A stretch of 41,931 nucleotides of DNA, taken from the NCBI RefSeq assembly GCF_008326305.1, contig NZ_BIXY01000062.1, positions 1-41,931 on the forward strand, given 5' to 3'. A program made the translations under genes and the position numbers. Every line of letters starts with the position of its first letter. The stretch's first letter is position 1. The DNA is from Dictyobacter arantiisoli (GTDB taxonomy: Bacteria; Chloroflexota; Ktedonobacteria; Ktedonobacterales; Ktedonobacteraceae). The notes beneath the pieces were generated by a model. The model had not been told where the DNA came from. It worked only from the letters and a program-made list of their open reading frames with translations, and did no database searches. Positions 16,363-24,803 of the stretch are shown piece after piece.

Positions 16363-18789
16363 ATGGATCAGAATGACCTTGAGTTATTGCAAATGGTTCC
16401 CTTGTATCATTTACAGGCGATTGCTAAGGCATGTCACCTCTCTACGACGCTCCGTGTCTTTTCTACGGCAATTTCGGCTTCCAGTGATCTTTCTGCCACT
16501 CCTTCTACTCCGGTTGTCCTGGAGATGGCGCATTATCTGTTGGATGCAACCTCAATTGGCGAGATGTTCAACGAACTCGATGAGTTTGAAGTCTCATTGT
16601 TGCTTGAATTGCTGGCCTGTGGTGGACGCGCGAATAGTCGTGATCTCGCGCTCTATTTCCAGGGAGCCGCGCCGCTAGGTACGGTACACTCAGAAGAAAT
16701 GAGAATATTGGCTCTCAATGCGGGAGTACAAATTTATCAGCCAGGGACATCGCTGCAGCCTCCACGCTATCCCGTCCCGCATCCACATGGGACATTTGAG
16801 CAGGCTGTACACCATTTATTGTTATTGGGTTGTGTTTTTTGGGGCAAGCAGACGCATTTTGTGGGGCGCGATTATGCCAGTGGAATGCATGATGGCTTAT
16901 TGATTGTTCCGCAGACCATTTTGAACGCGGCGCGCCGTAAGTGGCATGCGGAAGCACCATCTTTGCCAGATAGCAGTGTTGCGGGGCGTATCGTCCAACA
17001 CGATGAGCGTCTGGCTTTTTTTCAGCGCAGGCTTTATCGCTACTGGTCTTTTGTTGCAGGGATGCGTGGGGGTCTGACGTTGATTAATAATGGCCTCTTG
17101 TCCCGTACTGGCTTGCGCCAGATGATTGATCACATGAATGTCCCGTCGACTATTGAGCCTGTGCGCCTGGAAAGCGATCATGCACAACTGTTATTCATCC
17201 GCCTGTTATTGATACAGTTAGGATTATTGCGTGTACGACAGAATGCCTTGATCGCTGCTCCTGCCGAGACCTTTTTTTCGCTGCCTCTCTATGAGCGAGT
17301 TCAGCTCTGTTATCATGCATATCGCGATAGCGACTTTTGGAATGAACTCCTCTATTTGCCGGAGATCAATGTACGCCCTATTCCTGAACCATTGACGCCC
17401 GCACATGAGGAAATTCTCCGCGCACGCTGTCAGGTCATTGAACGTTTGCTGATTGAGCCCCCGGCTAAATGGCATCAGCAGGCTGCCTTGATCGCCCGTG
17501 CCAAGTTACACATCCCTTATCTGCTTTTTCCGCGCCAGTATGGTCCACGCGCTGAACGCTATTCGCAAGGATGCAATCCCTATGGCTGGGATTTCCGTTT
17601 ACGGCGTGGTTGGCTGACTCACCGCGAAGGATGGCATATGGTTGAAGGCGGTTTTATGCGCGCCATGCTCACCGGACCGCTAGCCTGGATGCAACTGGTA
17701 CAACTTGATCAGGAAAAATTGTCATCCACCTTCCAGATCTCTGAGGCCGGTGCGCTAATTATGCGCGATGTTCCCCTGCAACTGGCTGAGGAGGATGTGC
17801 AGAGTAATCGTCTTATCGTGCAACCTAATTTTGATCTGGTGGTACTGGCGCCTGTTTCTGAAGGATTGTTGGTTCGATTGGATCGTTTTGCCGATTGTGT
17901 TAATCTGGAGCATATTGCCCAGTATCGTGTGAGCAAAGCGAGCGTAACGCGTGCGGTTCAGCATGGTCTGTCTGCTTCGGATCTGCTCGTGCTCCTGGAA
18001 CTGAATATCGAGGGAGATATTCCACAAAACGTGCGCTATTCTCTGGAGGAATGGGAGCGACAGGCTCGTCGGGTTGAGATATGGCCGCATGCTACCTTGC
18101 TTGAAGTTGAGGATAGCGCTCTATTGGATCGTTTCTTTGCAGATCCCTCGCTGAGTGTTCTTTTTCGCCGTCGTCTGACACAACAACTGGTAGAGGTCGT
18201 GCCAGAGAAATTATCCGAGGTTCAGCAATTACTCTGGCAACAGAATGAGCTACCCGCATACTCTACCGCAACTAATGATTCGATTACCTCTGGTCATACC
18301 TTGTCCGCGCATGAGCCGCAATGGCATCTGCATGAGGACGGCACGTTGTCACCTGTGTATGCTGTGTTGGACTTCTATCTGATTGCTGAAGCTTTGCTGT
18401 TCTGTGATCGTTCTGAACAAACTGGAGGATTGCGCATCACTGCCGCATCTCTACAGCGTGCCCTTGCGTCTGACATCAGCCTTGAGCAGATTATCGCTTT
18501 CTTACAAAGCTATTGTGCTGATGGTATTCCTGGCTCTTTTCTCATTCGTCTCAAGCTCTGGGGAGGTGGATATGCCGCGACACAATGCATTCATGTCGAG
18601 CAAGCGCCCCTGTTGCGCCTGTCTGCAGATGTATTGCGTGATCTTCAGGCTGATCCAGAGGTAGCATCCTTATTAGGGAGTGAAGTTGCCGCCGAGCAAC
18701 GTCTGGTCCATATTGATGTTGCACAGCTTGCTCAATTGTTAAAGCTCTTAGAAATACGTGGTTTTTTGACCAACGCTCAAGAAGATTAA
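16363..18789 (+). CDS. Helicase-associated (Helicase_C_3-type) domain protein
   Basis: 808 residues from the ATG at 16363, which follows GAGGAAG at 9-nt spacing and starts 4 nt after the upstream stop; earlier in-frame ATGs lie inside the upstream gene. The middle part (LIVQPNFDLVVLAP, then YRVSKASVTRAVQHGLSASD and DIPQNVRYSLEEWERQARRV) matches the pattern of PF13625 as I know it. That domain occurs in proteins encoded beside XPB-type helicases in Actinobacteria and Chloroflexota. No Walker A or B motif is present, so it is not itself a helicase. N-terminal and central modules echo the preceding protein. No helicase gene follows here; tRNA genes do. Confidence 0.75.
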   Translation: MDQNDLELLQMVPLYHLQAIAKACHLSTTLRVFSTAISASSDLSATPSTPVVLEMAHYLLDATSIGEMFNELDEFEVSLLLELLACGGRANSRDLALYFQGAAPLGTVHSEEMRILALNAGVQIYQPGTSLQPPRYPVPHPHGTFEQAVHHLLLLGCVFWGKQTHFVGRDYASGMHDGLLIVPQTILNAARRKWHAEAPSLPDSSVAGRIVQHDERLAFFQRRLYRYWSFVAGMRGGLTLINNGLLSRTGLRQMIDHMNVPSTIEPVRLESDHAQLLFIRLLLIQLGLLRVRQNALIAAPAETFFSLPLYERVQLCYHAYRDSDFWNELLYLPEINVRPIPEPLTPAHEEILRARCQVIERLLIEPPAKWHQQAALIARAKLHIPYLLFPRQYGPRAERYSQGCNPYGWDFRLRRGWLTHREGWHMVEGGFMRAMLTGPLAWMQLVQLDQEKLSSTFQISEAGALIMRDVPLQLAEEDVQSNRLIVQPNFDLVVLAPVSEGLLVRLDRFADCVNLEHIAQYRVSKASVTRAVQHGLSASDLLVLLELNIEGDIPQNVRYSLEEWERQARRVEIWPHATLLEVEDSALLDRFFADPSLSVLFRRRLTQQLVEVVPEKLSEVQQLLWQQNELPAYSTATNDSITSGHTLSAHEPQWHLHEDGTLSPVYAVLDFYLIAEALLFCDRSEQTGGLRITAASLQRALASDISLEQIIAFLQSYCADGIPGSFLIRLKLWGGGYAATQCIHVEQAPLLRLSADVLRDLQADPEVASLLGSEVAAEQRLVHIDVAQLAQLLKLLEIRGFLTNAQED

Positions 18790-18830
18790 GACAAAGAGTG
18801 TAAGCCTGACAATTTTTTCTCTAAAAACTG

Positions 18831-18859
18831 TTGACAAACCATAAAGGGTATGATATCTT
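18831..18859 (+). promoter_or_regulatory. Strong promoter of the tRNA pair
   Basis: A consensus TTGACA (18831-18836), 17-bp spacer and TATCTT (18854-18859) with an extended -10 TG (18851-18852). It lies about 45 bp upstream of tRNA-Gly, as expected for a stable-RNA promoter. Confidence 0.85.
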
Positions 18860-18905
18860 ATCCCTACAAAACGTTGATGCATTTCTCCTGAAAAGAAATG
18901 CAGAT

Positions 18906-18977
18906 GCGGGAGTGGCTCAGTGGTAGAGCACTTCCTTGCCAAGGAAGATGTCGCGGGTTCGAATCCCGTCTCCCGCT
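18906..18977 (+). tRNA. tRNA-Gly (GCC)
   Basis: A full cloverleaf can be drawn. The acceptor is GCGGGAG/CTCCCGC, the D stem GCTC/GAGC, the anticodon loop TTGCCAA with anticodon GCC, and the T arm GCGGGTTCGAATCCCGT, with discriminator T. CCA is not encoded. It is transcribed with the following tRNA-Cys from the promoter at 18831. Confidence 0.97.
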
Positions 18978-18991
18978 CCCCTTTTTTTTTC

Positions 18992-19062
18992 GGCGACGTA
19001 GCCAAGTGGTAAGGCACGGCTCTGCAAAAGCTGCACCAGCGGTTCGAGTCCGCTCGTCGCCT
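18992..19062 (+). tRNA. tRNA-Cys (GCA)
   Basis: The acceptor is GGCGACG/CGTCGCC, the anticodon loop CTGCAAA with anticodon GCA, and the T arm GCGGTTCGAGTCCGC, with discriminator T as required for Cys. CCA is not encoded. It lies 14 nt after tRNA-Gly and directly before a strong terminator. Confidence 0.97.
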
Positions 19063-19065
19063 CCC

Positions 19066-19101
19066 AAAAAGAGACGTGGTATATTTGCCACGTCTCTTTT
19101 T
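19066..19101 (+). terminator. Rho-independent terminator of the tRNA operon
   Basis: A 14-bp perfect stem, AAAAAGAGACGTGG with CCACGTCTCTTTTT, and an 8-nt loop. The 3' arm itself supplies the T tract. Confidence 0.93.
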
Positions 19102-19127
19102 TAGTCGCTAATCTGGAAAATCCACCT

Positions 19128-19943
19128 ATGCGTGAGCAACGTAGTTATCCCACCGATGCTATTATTCTTAAACATACCGATCTAGGCGAAGCTGATCGGG
19201 TACTTACCCTGCTTACTCCCTATAAGGGCAAAATACGCGCCCTCGCCAAAGGATCGCGCCGACCCGGCAGTAAAAAAGCCGGGCACCTTGAATTGTTGTG
19301 TTATAGTCAGTTGCAACTGGCTGTGGGTCGTACTTTTGATGTTGTGACGCAAGCACAAGCGAAAGAGAACTTCTTTCATTTACGCAATGACCTGTGGTAT
19401 ATGACCTGTGGTTTCTATCTGGCCGAGCTTGTGGATCGCTTTGTTGAAGATCGTATGCAGCAGATGGATGTCTATACACTGTTATTGGATACATTACGCA
19501 CCCTGGATGCCGATGCGGCCGAGCTGAAAAAGCGCCGGGCTGAAGGTGCTGAACCCTCTCCCCAGGACCGGGATCGAACACGCCTGTTGATGCGCTACTT
19601 TGAAATATATCTTCTTACGTATATTGGTTATGAACCCGTCTTGCGGAACTGTGCCCACTGTGGTACTGAATTAAAGCCAGAAGAGAATGGCTTCACTCCT
19701 ACCCTTGGCGGGGCCGTGTGTCCTCAGTGCTCTCAGCTCTGGTCACAGGCACTCTCGCTGAATGCCCTCAAAGTCATGCGCTTATTACAAAGGACTGAAT
19801 GGTCCCATGTTCCACATTTGCGACTGGATTTACGGCTCCAGGCAGAGATCGAGGCAGCTATGCATAGCTTGATCCGCTATCACCTGGAGCGTGATTTAAA
19901 ATCCTGGGGTTTCCTGGAGATGCTCACTGTCCACACCTCCTGA
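19128..19943 (+). CDS. recO: DNA repair protein RecO
   Basis: A 271-residue recombination mediator that, with RecR, loads RecA on SSB-coated DNA. The N-terminal OB fold starts YPTDAIILKHTDLGEADRVL, with KIRALAKGSRRPGSKKAGHL typical of RecO. The C-terminal helical part carries the zinc ribbon CAHCG…CPQC (about residues 179-205). A 25-residue charged insertion around 125-150 (KKRRAEGAEPSPQDRDR) is seen in some Chloroflexota-type RecO (inference). The ATG at 19128 lies 27 nt after the tRNA terminator, and no clear ribosome binding site was seen. Confidence 0.93.
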   Translation: MREQRSYPTDAIILKHTDLGEADRVLTLLTPYKGKIRALAKGSRRPGSKKAGHLELLCYSQLQLAVGRTFDVVTQAQAKENFFHLRNDLWYMTCGFYLAELVDRFVEDRMQQMDVYTLLLDTLRTLDADAAELKKRRAEGAEPSPQDRDRTRLLMRYFEIYLLTYIGYEPVLRNCAHCGTELKPEENGFTPTLGGAVCPQCSQLWSQALSLNALKVMRLLQRTEWSHVPHLRLDLRLQAEIEAAMHSLIRYHLERDLKSWGFLEMLTVHTS

Positions 19944-19951
19944 TAGGATGA

Positions 19952-20545
19952 TCAACCAAGGACACGATGACTATAAATAAGCGTATCCGCTCGATTGTAG
20001 AGCTCGGCCTGGATGGGAAGATCAACAGGCTGATCAGTTAAAAAGAGCACCATCCCATTTTCTACGTTATCTTCGACAACCGTTCCACATTTGGCGATCA
20101 GGCATACGCGTGTCACATCCTGTCCATGATCAGCCACAAAGCCGCCGGCATAGAAATGATTGGGCATGCCACCGCCTCCGAGATTAGCCCAGGCTCGTTC
20201 AACTACCGGACCAGGATTATGTCCCATAATGCCATCGCCGGCAGCGCCACGGAAGAGCCAGTTCCCCTGCGTATCCTGTTCAACGTAACAGGTAAAATAG
20301 ATTTCACTCCCCTGCTCATTTTCAAATACTACGATATACACAATGCGTCCGGGTAATGAGCGCTCTTTCAAAAATCTCAGCGTTTTATTCTTCGTCTCTG
20401 GCGTATTCTCTTGCGGCGTACCCACTGGAATCTTGCCTGGCGATGCTACTAATAAGCGCGTCAAACGATTAATGATCTCTTGCTTTGGATCTTGATGTGC
20501 CATAGGTTTCCCATCCTCATTCATTGCTCTATCCCGTGTCACCAT
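19952..20545 (-). CDS. Conserved-looking protein of unknown function
   Basis: A 197-residue soluble protein without recognised domain. Its N-terminal 80 residues are charged and Pro/Asn-rich. The centre (RIVYIVVFENEQGSEIYFTC) is a beta-strand pattern, and the part NLGGGGMPNHFYAGGFV is glycine-rich. Internal ATGs at 20524 (MNEDGK) and 20503 (MAHQDP) are alternative starts; none has a convincing ribosome binding site. It converges with recO, with stops 8 bp apart, and is divergent from hisD. Codon use matches the neighbours, so it is likely a native gene. No function is proposed. Confidence 0.6.
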   Translation of the reverse strand: MVTRDRAMNEDGKPMAHQDPKQEIINRLTRLLVASPGKIPVGTPQENTPETKNKTLRFLKERSLPGRIVYIVVFENEQGSEIYFTCYVEQDTQGNWLFRGAAGDGIMGHNPGPVVERAWANLGGGGMPNHFYAGGFVADHGQDVTRVCLIAKCGTVVEDNVENGMVLFLTDQPVDLPIQAELYNRADTLIYSHRVLG

Positions 20546-20648
20546 ATGGCTCGCAGGATACAGGCACGGATTGTACCAGTCTGTCTAATTTTAGCCATCA
20601 TACCATAGCGCTCAATGCGAATGACAGCCTTGCGGTCTGATTGAATGG

Positions 20649-20678
20649 TAGACAATAAACTTACAAGTCGCGTATTAT
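20649..20678 (+). promoter_or_regulatory. Predicted hisD promoter with long leader
   Basis: TAGACA (20649-20654), 18-bp spacer, TATTAT (20673-20678), each 5 of 6 matches. It implies a 5' leader of about 147 nt. A hairpin AGGATGA/TCATCCT (20684-20690 with 20706-20712) would form at the very 5' end of that leader. Confidence 0.5.
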
Positions 20679-20831
20679 GGTAAAGGATGAAGCCGGCAAG
20701 CAGCCTCATCCTGTCCCTCAGAAATATTTAAACAGAATGTAAGGGTATCTCTAGCTCTCGCTCTGTATATGGTGGACGACGTTTGCTGCCATACGAACAT
20801 AGAAAGTAAATGAAAGGAAGAAGTATACATC

Positions 20832-22148
20832 ATGGTTCATACTTATGAACTGACTACTCTGGATAAGGCGCAACGTGGCCGCCTTCTCCGTCGAGCCGAA
20901 GTTGCCATTGATGATCTCCTGGACTATATCCGCCCTGTGGTGCACGATGTACGCGACCGCGGAGATGCGGCGCTTATCGACTATATGGAGCGTTTCGATC
21001 ATGTGCATCTTACCGCGGATCAGTTTCGCGTGAGTCACGAGGAGATTGCACGAGCCCATGATTTGCTTGATAAAGATGTCTATCAGGCTATCAAGCATGC
21101 AATTAAGAATGTGCGCACCTTCCATGAGCGCCAGATGCCGCATGAGCAGTGGTTTACCGAAGTAGCTCCCGGGGTGATGGCGGGCGAGAAGATCACCCCC
21201 ATTAGCAGTGTGGGACTTTATGTCCCGCGTGGTAAAGGCTCGTTTCCATCCGTGGTGTATATGCTGGCAACACCGGCCAGTATTGCGGGTGTGCCGCGTA
21301 TTGTTATCTGTACGCCGCCAGCACCCAATGGAGAAGTTGACCCGGCTACACTGGTGGCTGCAGATCTCTGTGGCGTCCATGAGGTATATCGTGTGGCTGG
21401 AGCGCAGGCAATTGCCGCGCTGGCCTATGGTACTGAGACGATTGCGCGTGTCCATAAGGTTACCGGACCAGGCAGTCCCTATGTCTCCGCAGCCAAACGC
21501 CTGCTCTATGGAACCCTGGATGTTGGTTTGCCCGCTGGACCCAGTGAAGCTGCCATTCTGGCGGACGAGAGTGCCGACCCGGAACTGGTCGTACGCGATC
21601 TAATGGTCGAAGCAGAGCATGGTCCTGATTCGTCGAGTATCCTGGTTACCAATAGTCGAGCCTTGCTTGATGCCGTCAAGGATTTGTTGCCTGCCAGAAT
21701 TGCCTCCCTACCTGAGCCACGCCAGACTTTTTGTAGGACCGGATTTGAGGGCGAGAAGGGCACCGGTGGCCTGATATTGGCACCTAATCTTTCCGAAGCC
21801 ATTGCTTTTGTCAATGAATATGCGCCCGAGCATTTGCTGGTTCATATGCGCGAGCCATTTGCCGTCCTGCCCGAGTTGCGCAACGCCGGTGAGATTTTAT
21901 TAGGTTCACGAACTTCCGGTCCACTGGCTAACTATAGCCTGGGAATTAACGCGATTCTGCCCACAGGAGGATTTGCACATACCTTCTCGTGTACCTCTGT
22001 ATTCGACTTCCTGAAGCGCACCAGCCTGGGTTATGTGACCGCTGAAGGCTATGGTCCACTTAGCGATAGCACACGCATCCTGGCCGACTTTGAAGGCTTC
22101 CCATCGCATGCACGAGCCGTCACCGACCGCCCCGAAGCCCGCTTCTAA
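20832..22148 (+). CDS. hisD: Histidinol dehydrogenase
   Basis: A 438-residue zinc-dependent enzyme that oxidises L-histidinol to L-histidine with two NAD+, the last step of histidine synthesis. Motifs: YVPRGKGSFPSVVYM, VTGPGSPYVSAAKRLLYG, VGLPAGPSEAAILADE, EAEHGPDSSSIL with the catalytic/zinc region, LPTGGFAHTFSCTSVFDFLK, and the late His in PSHARAV. The length is that of the family. The ATG at 20832 is preceded by GAAAGGAAGAAG. No other his gene is nearby, so it is transcribed alone, ending at the 22170 hairpin. A HisD paralogue acting on another alcohol is possible but less likely. Confidence 0.9.
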   Translation: MVHTYELTTLDKAQRGRLLRRAEVAIDDLLDYIRPVVHDVRDRGDAALIDYMERFDHVHLTADQFRVSHEEIARAHDLLDKDVYQAIKHAIKNVRTFHERQMPHEQWFTEVAPGVMAGEKITPISSVGLYVPRGKGSFPSVVYMLATPASIAGVPRIVICTPPAPNGEVDPATLVAADLCGVHEVYRVAGAQAIAALAYGTETIARVHKVTGPGSPYVSAAKRLLYGTLDVGLPAGPSEAAILADESADPELVVRDLMVEAEHGPDSSSILVTNSRALLDAVKDLLPARIASLPEPRQTFCRTGFEGEKGTGGLILAPNLSEAIAFVNEYAPEHLLVHMREPFAVLPELRNAGEILLGSRTSGPLANYSLGINAILPTGGFAHTFSCTSVFDFLKRTSLGYVTAEGYGPLSDSTRILADFEGFPSHARAVTDRPEARF

Positions 22149-22169
22149 TCTTCCAATAGCGCCATAAAA

Positions 22170-22216
22170 AAGAGGAGAAGTCAGTAGCACGTATTGTATA
22201 ACCGACTTCTCCTCTT
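22170..22216. terminator. Hairpin terminator after hisD
   Basis: A 13-bp perfect stem (AAGAGGAGAAGTC with GACTTCTCCTCTT, 21-nt loop). On the plus strand it is followed by GACCCTTTTC, a weak T tract. On the minus strand it is followed by TTTTT, so it would terminate better in that direction. Confidence 0.65.
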
Positions 22217-22949
22217 GACCCTTTTCAAGACCAACTTTGATGCCTTCTTCTTTAATTCAGTCGTATGATCTTTGCTTTTTTATGCTGGTAGACGGTCAGC
22301 GAAATTGGACGCTATCACTGTGTGAAAAAGCAGGAGCGGCCACCGTTCTACGGTGGAGTGAAACGCACCGCTTCCCCCATGGTGAGCGTCACCCCCTGAC
22401 ACCTGCTCCCGTCTCTCTTGCAGTGCCTTGCAGGGGTGTTTCGCGTACGACTCCACCGTAGAACGGTGGCCGCTACGTTGGTTCTCCCCATCCACCTTCT
22501 CATAGTAGAACAGCGAAAATTCGCTGATATGCACGGATGGATAGAATGGGCTAAATGTTTTTTGAGCGGTAAATGAGGAAGACATAGCCGGTGAGATAAG
22601 ATAGTTGGATGAGTTGAGGCAGAGGTTGCATTTATTCAGTCTGGTCGCGTACACTATGTCTTAGATAAAGATGAGTATATGTGTGTGTGTTGGTGCTGAT
22701 ATGCGAGAAAGGCAGGTAGCGCCGTCCTGGCTGATGCTGATAAATGCTGTCTTCTGGCCTCTGTTCCAATCGAATAGTTCTATGATTGGGCAACATAACT
22801 CGAAAGATGTGTTATAATGCCCCCTATAAAAGTCTAAATTTGAGGTATGGAGCGCATATGTTTTTGAACTCTAGCATAAGACTGGCATAAAATAAAAGTG
22901 TAGAAGCCGATCGAAGAGTTCAAATAGTTTTCGCGGTGTAAAAATACGT
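22217..22949. other. Long intergenic region before the kinase–phosphatase operon
   Basis: No gene is supported in these 730 bp. It contains the 140-bp inverted-repeat element at 22335-22474, a GT dinucleotide run at about 22678-22691, and a TATAAT at 22813-22818 that may be the -10 of the kinase operon, without a good -35. Confidence 0.5.
22335..22474. repeat. 140-bp inverted-repeat element, REPIN/MITE-like
   Basis: A 25-bp sequence starting AGCGGCCACCGTTCTACGG (22335-22359) recurs as its perfect reverse complement at 22450-22474. Each arm is itself a hairpin (CCACCGT-TCT-ACGGTGG). The 90-bp centre is GC-rich with further complementarity (GTGAAACGC near the left arm and TTTCGCGT near the right). 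There is no coding potential. The arrangement is that of two REP-like hairpins in inverted orientation. Confidence 0.75.
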
Positions 22950-24755
22950 ATGTCAAATAATTATTCATCTGATAACGAGCATGTCTTACCAGTACATAGA
23001 GGGCCTGAGCCAGTTGAGACTGGGCTAGATCAGCATGCACGCACACCGCTTTCTCCGCATGCTGTTTCTCCTGAACCGGAAGGGAAGGCATCTCAAAAAG
23101 GGTTAGCACCTGGTACTACTCTTTCGTCTGGACGCTATATGCTCGAAAAGCTGATAGCCTCTGGTGGTATGGGCGCTGTCTATCGCGCGATTGATACTCG
23201 TTTCCAACGTCCCTGTGCGGTGAAGGAGATGCTGGATAAGTTCCATGATGAGCAAGAGCAGGCACAAGCAGTTGAGTGGTTCTCTCGTGAGGCCACGATG
23301 CTCCTCGAATTAAACCATCCCTGTATTCCACGCGTGCGCGATTTCTTTGTTGAGGACAGTCGCCATTATCTGGTGATGGATTTTATTGATGGGTATACTC
23401 TCTCGGAAAAGGTGGAGCGTGAGGCGAATGTCGTCGGTGTGAAGGGCGCACGTGGGATTACTGAGCTCCAGGCTCGAAGCTGGATGCGGCAAATAACCAG
23501 TGTGCTTGGTTATCTTCATGCTCAACTCCCTCCGATTATTTTCCGGGATTTGAAGCCTTCCAATGTGATGGTAACCGGGCGTGATGAAATTAAATTGATT
23601 GATTTCGGTATTGCTCGCACCTTTCAAGCTCAAAGCCAGGCCACGGTGATTATGACGATAGGCTATGCCCCACCTGAACAGTTGCAAGGTATGCCTGAGC
23701 CACGCAGCGATATTTATGCTCTGGGCGCGACGATGTATCGTTTGTTAACCCGGCACGATCCCGCCAATAATAAGCCCAATATGTTTCAATTTCCACCGCT
23801 GCGTTCGTTGCGACCGGATCTATCCATCGCTTTTGAGCAGATTGTGATGAAGGCATTGGCTCCTCAATTGGAGCAGCGCTGGGTGAATGCCGCTGAGTTG
23901 GAACAAGCTTTGATTAATTTGCCCAATATTGCAGTGACACCACCCGTCGTATCCGTTGATCCAACGCTCCTGAGTAGCGTTGCACAGGGGCCACGCTCAT
24001 CGGGTCCAGCGCCATATCAGCCCCCTGTTTCATCGGGCCCTGTCTCCGCGCCGCTCACTGGCCCCGCGGGAGCGTACCTCTCGAGCGCTCTGGGCCACCT
24101 GGGTGCGAAGCGTATAGATGCCGCGTATGAAGCGATCAAAATGGCCCATACGTTAGAACCACAGAATGCATTGGTTCATCAAATCTTTGGACAGATCTTT
24201 GCCCGGCGTACACCACCGCAGATTGATTATGCTTTGCAAGCCTATCAACGCTCATTGTCGTTGAATCCAAACAATGCAGAAACTCATAAGCTGATTGGTG
24301 ATGTCTGGTTCTTCTTGCGTAAAGCGCCGCAGAACGCCATTGCAGCATATATGCAGTCATTGCGGCTAAATCCACAGGATTTTGAATCCCATGATCGGCT
24401 TGCGCAGTGTTATGAACAGATGAATCAGGTTGAGCCGGCTTTATATGAGTATCAGCAAGCTTTGCAACTGGTTCCGGCGCAACCTGAGATTTTGCGTTTG
24501 CGGTTATCCTTTTCGTTGGGCCAGATAGCGATGCGCGCCACGCAATGGGCTATCGCCGAGCAGGCATTTGTGCAGGTGCTCACCTTAAATGCGGCGGATG
24601 CACAGGCTCGCTTCCTGTTAAGCCAGGTGTATGAGCGAGAAGGAAAGTTAGAGGACGCCTTCCGCGAATGCGGCTATGTCATCAATGGACCACTGGGTAA
24701 AAATCCTGCGGTCCAGCAATTATTCTTTAGTGTAAAACAACGTTTAGGACGGTAA
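22950..24755 (+). CDS. Ser/Thr protein kinase with C-terminal TPR repeats
   Basis: A 601-residue protein. The first ~55 residues are disordered. The kinase domain (about 62-330) has SGGMGAVYRA (71-80), Lys92, FRDLKPSN (198-205; Phe replaces the usual His of HRD but the catalytic Asp200 is present), DFG (218-220) and TIGYAPPEQLQG. A Pro/Ser-rich linker (about 335-365) leads to several TPR-like helical repeats (about 370-600; for example YQRSLSLNPNNAETH and YMQSLRLNPQDFESH), which usually bind partner proteins. There is no membrane helix. It is followed after 48 bp by a PP2C phosphatase that would reverse its phosphorylation. The start ATG lacks a clear ribosome binding site. Confidence 0.92.
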   Translation: MSNNYSSDNEHVLPVHRGPEPVETGLDQHARTPLSPHAVSPEPEGKASQKGLAPGTTLSSGRYMLEKLIASGGMGAVYRAIDTRFQRPCAVKEMLDKFHDEQEQAQAVEWFSREATMLLELNHPCIPRVRDFFVEDSRHYLVMDFIDGYTLSEKVEREANVVGVKGARGITELQARSWMRQITSVLGYLHAQLPPIIFRDLKPSNVMVTGRDEIKLIDFGIARTFQAQSQATVIMTIGYAPPEQLQGMPEPRSDIYALGATMYRLLTRHDPANNKPNMFQFPPLRSLRPDLSIAFEQIVMKALAPQLEQRWVNAAELEQALINLPNIAVTPPVVSVDPTLLSSVAQGPRSSGPAPYQPPVSSGPVSAPLTGPAGAYLSSALGHLGAKRIDAAYEAIKMAHTLEPQNALVHQIFGQIFARRTPPQIDYALQAYQRSLSLNPNNAETHKLIGDVWFFLRKAPQNAIAAYMQSLRLNPQDFESHDRLAQCYEQMNQVEPALYEYQQALQLVPAQPEILRLRLSFSLGQIAMRATQWAIAEQAFVQVLTLNAADAQARFLLSQVYEREGKLEDAFRECGYVINGPLGKNPAVQQLFFSVKQRLGR

Positions 24756-24803
24756 GAGGCAATCTTTTATGCACTGTCTATCTGGCATGAAGGGAAAGTG
24801 TCA

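Noticed and set aside
16363-18789. Helicase_C_3-type protein as an active helicase
   Set aside because: No Walker A (GxxxxGKT/S) or DExx box could be found in the sequence.
20751-21455. A 234-codon minus-strand frame opposite hisD
   Set aside because: Entirely overlaps a well-supported gene; composition is His/Cys-rich as in shadow frames.
22335-22474. CRISPR array
   Set aside because: Only two copies in inverted, not direct, orientation; no further repeats.
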